In this document: one piece after another, positions 57,801 through 64,000 of the stretch | Layout of the letters: every line of letters starts with the position of its first letter | Numbering within the stretch: the stretch's first letter is position 1 | Notes under the pieces: generated by a model | Seen by the model: only the letters and a program-made list of their open reading frames with translations | The model's database searches: none | Told to the model about the DNA's origin: nothing | Position numbers and translations under genes: made by a program | Assembly: GCA_958496175.1 (NCBI GenBank) | Contig: OY292278.1 | Coordinates: forward strand, 14,198,001-14,262,000 | Origin: Sisyra terminalis | Lineage: Eukaryota; Arthropoda; Insecta; Neuroptera; Sisyridae | Direction of reading: 5' to 3' | DNA: 64,000 nucleotides

Positions 57801-59685
57801 TATTTAAAAATTTTGCAACAAAAAACAAGTTAAAAAATCTTTCCTTATTTAGATCAATTGAATTGAAGATTATGAATAACTCTTTTGATTTTTGATCGAA
57901 AATAGGAGTAAGAAATTATATATGCTATAATATCTTGTTATTCCACGAGTTAAAAATACCCTATTATCTAATTAAAATTTCATTTGACTCTAATTTTTTC
58001 ATTTGACTCTATGTTTTAATGATGAGAATTTATGCTAAATCAAGACTTTTTACATAATAAAAGTAGTCTTTCGAAATTTATTCTAAATAAATTAAATTTT
58101 CTTAATCTTAAAATATTGAACTTCTATAAACTCTAAACATATTTGACGCGTTTTTACCATCATTAATGAGTTCTATAAATGAGCTTTTTTCATTTCTTTT
58201 TTTTAAAGAGCTTTGCTATTTTCAAAGCTTAAAAATATTTGTTTCCAGTTTCTAAATATTCCGCCTTATCAAATAATCGATTGAATCTGAAGATGTTTAC
58301 AAACAAAACGAAAACTGTCCAAAGTTCAATTCTGGTTTCATTATATTATAAAAATATAATAACAATTTTTTGGAATGAATATATAAAATTTCAATGCTTT
58401 ATCGAAAAATAAATTTATTTGGCGACAACAAACGAAATGGTTAAATATTACAACAACTGATTTTTAGTTCTATAAAGTGAAACACATTGGATCCCCAGTT
58501 GAATGGAGATTTGTAACAAACCATCAAAATGTTTACAAAGTGGGAACCAAATCCATATAGTTATAATTTCCAAAAAATATATAGATAGTCAAAAACATTT
58601 TTTTTTTTGGCAACAATATTTAACCGTTTGACCCAAAATCGTTCTGTGGATTTAATTAATACCAAATATAGAATTTTTTTCTATTCTATGAAATAAAAGC
58701 TATTTTTTCGAAGCACCTAAATATTTCATTCTGAAATTATCTTTCCCGACCAAACATGTAAATTATTGGCCTTCACCGCTCAAATTATGTAGGCACATTG
58801 TGTTAATAATTTCATCGCTCGATTCCAGCCCACCCTTAACACAAATATCAAAGCGAAAATTGGGTTAATATTTATAATTATCTTTTACAACGACACATCA
58901 GTAATTAGGTGAACCCTCATTCATTAATATTCTAGTTTAGAGCCACAACTTTCGTTAAATAGTTATGAAAAAATATGACATTGAAACCCCATCACGATTT
59001 TGCGCCAAGGAAATTTTCTTCAATTTTTAATTTCATTTAATTAAAGCAAGTTTAATTGGAAATACTCCTCATATACTTAACTGGCTTTTAATGTAATATG
59101 GGGAAATGTTTGTACGGATGATTTATTGCGTTTTATGAAAATTAATTGAGAACTTTTTTATATTGTATGAAATAAAAATACGAACCTCTCTCAATTCCGC
59201 ACTTTCGTCGCATTTGTTCCCCACGAGCATAACAGGAATTTGACTTAATTCAGCACCTTTTAATTCCTTTATTGTCTATAAAAAAAAAAAACAAGAAAAA
59301 AAATGAAACAGGAATTATTAACAAATTTCAAAAAGCCTTTATTGGGTCGTAAAATATTTACAACCGAAAACAAATAAAACTTTCGAAATTATCCGTAAAA
59401 GAGACATAAAACTCAAGGTTGCCTCGATGGTGGCCTTGAGCTTTTCGTGGTGAAAATGGAAGAATTGAATATTTAATAAACTAATTGGAAATGGAATTAT
59501 CTTAAGTAATTACAAACCTCCCAAATGGGCCTTAGTTCCTCTAAGGACTGTCGACTCGATACGCTGTAGACAAGGATAAATGCATGTCCTTTTGATATGG
59601 ACAATCTTTGCATGGCGGGAAATTGATGTGACCCCGTCGTGTCGGTGATTTGAAGTGTACAAATATTCTTGTTACAGCTAATCAC
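54611..59685 (-). CDS. Diras2: Di-Ras small GTPase (Di-Ras2-like), last three exons
   Basis: Minus-strand exons 59685-59518, 59275-59186 and 54808-54611, all phase 0 with GT/AG borders, give 151 residues plus a TAA stop. Di-Ras proteins are plasma-membrane Ras-like GTPases. Exon 1 here starts [20 protein letters not shown], the Di-Ras G3 region (DTTG where Ras has DTAG), followed by [20 protein letters not shown]. The next exon gives the G4 motif [11 protein letters not shown]; the last gives G5 [19 protein letters not shown] and ends CHLM, a CaaX box for prenylation. The family is about 199 residues long, so some 45 N-terminal residues (P-loop, switch I) are missing; I could not find them between 59686 and 64000, so that exon presumably lies further right. 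Identity to the family is very high and no defect is seen. Confidence 0.95.
55991..57137 (+). mobile_element. Interspersed repeat family ACTAG, copy 3
   Basis: About 1147 bp starting ACTAGTAGTTGCCCGTTGAA and ending CGGACGCACGGCAAGATAAC plus a (TA)n tail. Closely similar to copy 2 over its whole length. Confidence 0.85.
57240..57700 (+). pseudogene. Strongly decayed mariner transposase fragment
   Basis: The plus strand reads LILANPP, a stop, then [18 protein letters not shown], a worn version of the mariner block 'LPHPPYSPDLAPSDYHLFRSLQ-x-F'. It also resembles 61180-61640 in order and wording at the DNA level. The ends were not found. Confidence 0.5.
59186..59275 (-). CDS. Diras2: Di-Ras exon with NKxD (G4) motif
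   Basis: 30 codons, acceptor tttatag, donor gttcgt. It reads [20 protein letters not shown] and then [10 protein letters not shown]. It is too short to be picked up as an ORF, but the G4 motif NKCD and phase 0 at both ends place it securely. Confidence 0.94.
59518..59685 (-). CDS. Diras2: Di-Ras exon with switch II / G3 motif
   Basis: 56 codons, acceptor gcttttag, donor gtttgt. It reads from [18 protein letters not shown] to [14 protein letters not shown]. Phase 0 at both ends. Confidence 0.95.
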
Positions 59686-60813
59686 CTAAAAGCAGAAGAA
59701 AACATCAAAAAATAATTAAAAACATCCATTAAATTTTAACAACAAGGTTCCAGCATAAATATATATATATATATTCAATTTTCCACTCGATTTCCGAGTA
59801 CCGAACGAACAAGCCGGAAAATTGCAGTTCGGTATATCAAGTGTAATACGAGTATGAAAATTGAAATTATAATAAACGATTTCGATTATTCAATTTCGTA
59901 TAAATCTCCATTTAAATATAAAAAGAGGACACGAGGAAATTTTCAATACAACGGTTCGGAAAGCATAATTTTTCATGAAGAAAAAAATCCCAAAATCCAG
60001 CTGGAATCCGCCCAATTTATTCAGCCTTTTATTATCGTTAACAATGTGTTCTTTTTTCTATTTGATTCGAATAAATGAAAACGAACGAACCGAAAATTTT
60101 CAATGAAATTCAACTTTTCTTTCACAATATTTATTGTGAAAGAAAATTTCCATAACGGAATAATTGATACTTTTTATGGATACTTTTTTTTTTAGAAGCT
60201 TTCAAGAGTATAAAAATTGAGGCCATATAAAAGGGGCAGGATTGATATAATTGTTAGAAGAACTCAAAAACATTTATTCAAAAAGATGAAAAACACTTTT
60301 TCATTTTCCAAGAAGCTCCATAGCATAAATCTTTTAAGACTATGAACTACAATTCCTTAAATATTTACTAAAATGCTGTATGAGTAGTAAAGCTAATAGA
60401 TTAAATACATGAACCTCTTAAAAACAAGAAAATAAGTATATAGAAAATTTTGATTATTGATACTAGAAAAGCTTTTTCTTCATATTTTTCTTCTTCAATA
60501 CTTCTTCTTCCGTGGTATTTATAAAATATTGTTATTTAAGACTGATAATAGAAAAGCTTAAAACAAAGTAGGTTCGCAAATCAATTCACAAATATGAAAA
60601 TATTGAACAGGATCAAACATGAAATAATCATTGATTTGGTTAAAGGAAGAATCCATATTGAACTCTATTCAACATTCTTCAAAATTCGAGAAAATTTTAA
60701 AATCATCTACAGGGGTTAATTTATTTTAATAAATGTATCTTGGAAAGAATTGGCGTGTTAAAAAAATCTTTTCAAAACCAAAGTAAAGTTTATTCCCAAA
60801 AAAATATTTTGTT

Positions 60814-61732
60814 TACCGGAAAGTAATTTCGTTTTTAACCCTAAAGGTATATTCAAGTAAATTCAGTTGCCCTAAAGGTATTCAATTTATCTGCTTATAA
60901 GTTATTTCAAAGTAGTTCTAAATTTCTAAAGACGTAGAGTAAGTAGAGTGGCTTAATAATTTATATAAAATTACAAAATATTTTTTATTCCAAAATCTAT
61001 AATGAAATGGTAAGACCAAAAGCCCGCGGAATACAAATCCAGTATTGTATGCTCTTCAAGTTACACAGGAAGCTCCGCAAAGTTGCTACTAAAAACATAT
61101 TCAATGCTTATCTAACTACATTAAATGCTCATTAATGCCAAATGAGCTTTAGGAAGCTCAAATTCGATAGTTTTCTTTTTTTCCAGCTGGTACCAACAAA
61201 CAATGGCAAAAATTTAACCCAGAAGAAGTTAATGGAGAAAATGGTGCCAAATGTATACCAGGAAGTCGGAGAGCTGGCAAATAATCCTAATCTTGGTCTC
61301 TCAACTAAGTACTCAAAAGGGCACAAGAACTGTTAACAGAGAAAATTTTAAGCTGCAACACGATAATGCATGACTTCTCATAAGAAAAGCCCTGGAAAAA
61401 ATTAATAAATTGGTGATATTACCATATCCACTTTAATCGCTTAAAATAATTCCATCGAATTTCTATTTGTTTCAATCGTTATAATATTTACTAAGTGGTA
61501 AAAAATTGATAACTTAATTGATGTTCAAGATATAATTTTTTGATATTTTCCTTAGTGGTCTTTACTTAATTGGTCTTTACTAATTTGGTATTAATTTAGG
61601 ACAAAATTTGCACACTAAATGTCTAAACGTAGATAGTATTTAGGCTGATTATATTATTGATTTTAAATCAAAAGCGGAACAAAAATTTTATGTTTAATTA
61701 TGTATTTAAAAAACCAAATTACTTTCCGGTAC
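60814..61732 (+). mobile_element. Degraded mariner element
   Basis: Ends TACCGGAAAGTAATTTCG (left) and, read inward from the right, TACCGGAAAGTAATTTGG. Inside, from about 61350, the frame reads LQHDNA, a stop, then LLIRKALEKINKL and LPYPL, a stop, SLKIIPSNFYLFQSL. These are the mariner second and third catalytic blocks ('LQHDNARPH' and 'LPHPPYSPDLAPSDYHLFRSL') with mutations. About 919 bp; inactive. Confidence 0.8.
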
Positions 61733-63809
61733 ACCTGATATTTTATCGGTTTAGTTATAATTTATTGTAAAGCATTTATTCTGTGATTTATTACATGAAT
61801 ACAAAGGTCTAATAATCGTTCCACTGAAGAATTTCATTATCTTTCTTTGCTGTTTTTTCGATCACTACTCAATATATTAAGGAATAATTTGATACTTTAA
61901 AATTTCCAAAATTCTCAATTTTTTTTTAATCATAAAATGACGAAAAATAATTGGAAATCCTTTTGAAAACCCTTAAACAAATTCATTGACATTAATGATA
62001 TATATTCGAAATATCTAGAAATATAAGCTCTTATTGAGCAAAACAAGACTCAAAATTGAAAAAATGGTCTGTGACGCAGTCATTAGACTATAGTATTGGG
62101 TTATGTTGTTCATTGATTGTTCCCGCGGGAACCATGAAATAGATTGGGGTAAAACGTATCGCAGATAATAATCCAAGACAAAAAGTTTAATTGTTTTAAC
62201 TTTCATTAAAATTTATTATATATTTATATTTTTTTTAACATTTACTGCAAATTGATACTAAATTAAGCATTGCATACAAAAATTTCACTTTTTTTATAAT
62301 ATGAAAACTAGAAAATTGTTTTTGCTTCTAAGAATTAATTTAAAGGATTTAAAAAAATGGTTGAAAATTAGTTTTCATAAGGCTCAAAGATTAAATTGTA
62401 GCCAGATCAAGAATGATACAATTTTTTTTTTTGATAATCCATTTTAATTGTAAGAACTCAATATCTAATAAATATTTAGTTCCAAAATTTTTCCGAATCT
62501 TTACAAGAGTTTATGGTTGGCTACTAAATTAACAGAGTTTTCCAATGCTTTACAAGAGCCGAGTTCAAAAAGTATTCAATTAAACAATTTGAACTTAGCT
62601 ACGGTAAAATCAATTAATCAAAAATAATAAAAAGCTCTTTAAACACAAATTTAAATTCTCTGTTCTTCAAAGAGTATATAGATAACCTATTTTTTTTGAA
62701 ATTTCAACTTTATAAAGCTTATAATCTTCAAAAAAACGAGCTTGAGCTAAATTTTAAAATATCTACATGGAACATATTATACAACATTAAAAGCTTTGTC
62801 ACAACTGTAACAGTTCCAACAAAATCAATTTCTTCGTAATAATTCCACTAAATAATTTCTCTTTAAAAGCTTCAATACCAATAATTTTCCCACACAAAGA
62901 AAATAAGTAAAAGCTTTTACATAAAACTCGTACATTTATTAACAATTCATTCAATATTTAAATGCTACTTCTTGCAAAAACACTTAAACTTTAAACAATT
63001 CAATTTATAGTTTATTTTCAAGAAAAAAACCTAATTAGTAGTTTTCAAAGCTCAGTTAACGACGCAAGTATTTAGTTTACATGCAAAGAAGCTATAAATC
63101 CCTCGGTTAAATACGAAATGGCTCGTTTTCCTTTGATGTCTATGTTAAATGCAATTGATATGCAACCTCGATAAAATAATAAAAGTTACCACCATATTTT
63201 AATTCCGGTTTATTTTTATTTTACCGTTTTTGAATTAACAAAGCTCTGCTTTGCATCATTCATGAATATTTTAAAAGAGCTTTTGAATCATTTATTAATT
63301 TTATTAATGAATTTGAGATTATGAAATAGTTTTATTCACTAAAATTTTTCAATTACTAATATATAAATCCGTAATTTATAAATTTAATTAATTATAAATG
63401 AAAACAAAGCCTATAAATAAATCAATTAGATATTGATTAAAAGTAGAATACTATTAGACTTATTTTTAAATTTGGGTACAAATTAATTATATTTTTTCAA
63501 AAATTATTAAATCGTAAGTGACTGCTACAATTCAATCAAAACTTGTACCAAAAATAAGATGTGGTTTATTTTAGTTACACACTTGAAAAATTTCAAGAGC
63601 TTTTTTAAGAAAAGCTCTTAATTGAGTTTTATTATTCAAATTCAAAGTAATTCAATAGCTAGTGTCCATTTATTATATAAAATATAACCAATTTTATGCT
63701 TCTTCTTTAGCTGTGGTTGTTATTTTTGAAGAATAAATAAAAACGATCAGGTTTACAAAGGTTTAAATTTCATGGTTTGATCTTAGAAGATATTTAATGG
63801 ATTGAAAAT

Positions 63810-63864
63810 TGATTTTTTAACGTCGCTTTATAACAACCAAGGTCCTAAGTAACTCTAGGGTTAA
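63810..63864 (-). repeat. Possible piggyBac-like terminus (CTCTAGGG-TTAA)
   Basis: On the minus strand TTAACCCTAGAGTTACTTAG resembles the plus-strand sequence at 42070. Only one end is seen. Confidence 0.3.
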
Positions 63865-63894
63865 TAAAAAACCGTAATCAAAATATCGAAAATA

Positions 63895-63975
63895 TCCGCG
63901 ATTCAAGGATTGAACCCAACACCTACCAATTTTGGAGCGGTTACCTTGATCACTCGGCCAGCAATGGGTTTCCGA
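63895..63975 (-). mobile_element. tRNA-derived SINE head (pol III A and B boxes)
   Basis: The minus strand has TGGCCGAGTGATCAAGG (A-box region, 63944-63960) and GGGTTCAATCC (B box, 63907-63917), spaced like a Ser/Leu-type tRNA. The acceptor ends do not pair into a proper cloverleaf, so this reads as a tRNA-derived SINE or tRNA pseudogene. The body would run leftwards towards about 63870. Confidence 0.65.
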
Positions 63976-64000
63976 TAAATTTTAATTTTTTAATTTTTTT

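Larger units (their letters stand above)
54809..59185 (-). other. Di-Ras 4.4-kb intron
   Basis: It carries ACTAG repeat copy 3 (55991-57137) and a mariner remnant (about 57240-57700). The other parts (54809-55990 and 57701-59185) show nothing recognisable. Confidence 0.7.
59686..64000 (-). other. Upstream intron of the Di-Ras gene
   Basis: Expected to be intron leading to the missing first coding exon. It holds a mariner remnant (60814-61732), a possible piggyBac-like end (63810-63864) and a tRNA-derived SINE head (63895-63975). The stretch 59760-60080 is less AT-rich than its surroundings and has a 74-codon ORF of no known family. The remainder is featureless. Confidence 0.55.

Noticed and set aside
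61132..61336. Overlapping ORFs on both strands
   Set aside because: The region is a mariner relic; neither ORF is in the transposase frame through the catalytic blocks.
63895..63975. Functional tRNA gene
   Set aside because: A and B boxes are present but the acceptor and anticodon stems do not pair, so it is called a SINE head.

Overview
The window looks like euchromatic DNA from an insect, most plausibly a beetle or a relative. It is strongly AT-rich, has small exons with GT/AG splice sites in very long introns, carries an arthropod-type Beat immunoglobulin gene fragment, and is packed with decayed insect-style transposons (hAT, Tc1/mariner, pogo/Tigger, Mutator-like, LINE and SINE pieces). 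There are no bacterial operons, CRISPR arrays or rRNA genes. The species cannot be named from the sequence alone.

Three protein-coding genes can be supported. (1) + strand, 454-4041: the last two exons of a beaten-path (Beat)-like immunoglobulin protein whose 5' part lies left of the window. (2) - strand, 38309-22887: a complete five-exon coding sequence (314 codons before the stop) for a Golgi carbohydrate sulfotransferase of the CHST8-14/HNK-1ST type, with intact PAPS-binding motifs and introns whose phases all match; one intron is about 10 kb and full of transposons. (3) - strand, 59685-54611: the last three exons of a Di-Ras small GTPase; the first coding exon (P-loop and switch I) was not found in the window and should lie to the right. 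A 124-codon ORF at 16104-16478 may be a fragment of a divergent ionotropic receptor, but this is weak. The neighbours are unrelated in function.

Most of the rest is intron or intergenic DNA shaped by repeats. 1.6-3.1 kb: a deleted hAT element with perfect 8-bp target duplications, and a Tigger-like transposase remnant split by a TA-flanked element. 12.0-13.1 kb: a tandemly tripled LINE tail. 13.4-15.4 kb: a large palindrome built from ~310-bp tandem units. 20.5-21.8 kb: a 333-bp tandem array. 26.8-27.9 kb: a foldback Mutator-like element with a 9-bp target duplication. 31.1-33.0 kb: transposons nested three deep. 39.8-41.9 kb: another nested pair. A ~1.15-kb repeat occurs three times (17.2, 40.0 and 56.0 kb).

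The most interesting signal is a set of three sequence-divergent palindromic elements (16474-16811, 35830-36219, 36597-36856). Each carries a hammerhead-ribozyme-like core: CUGAUGA, a stem II that pairs although its sequence differs in each element, GAAA (AAAA in one), a short palindromic stem III and a matching stem I. These resemble the minimal hammerheads known from Penelope-like retroelements, but all three have one extra A before stem II, so activity is not assured.
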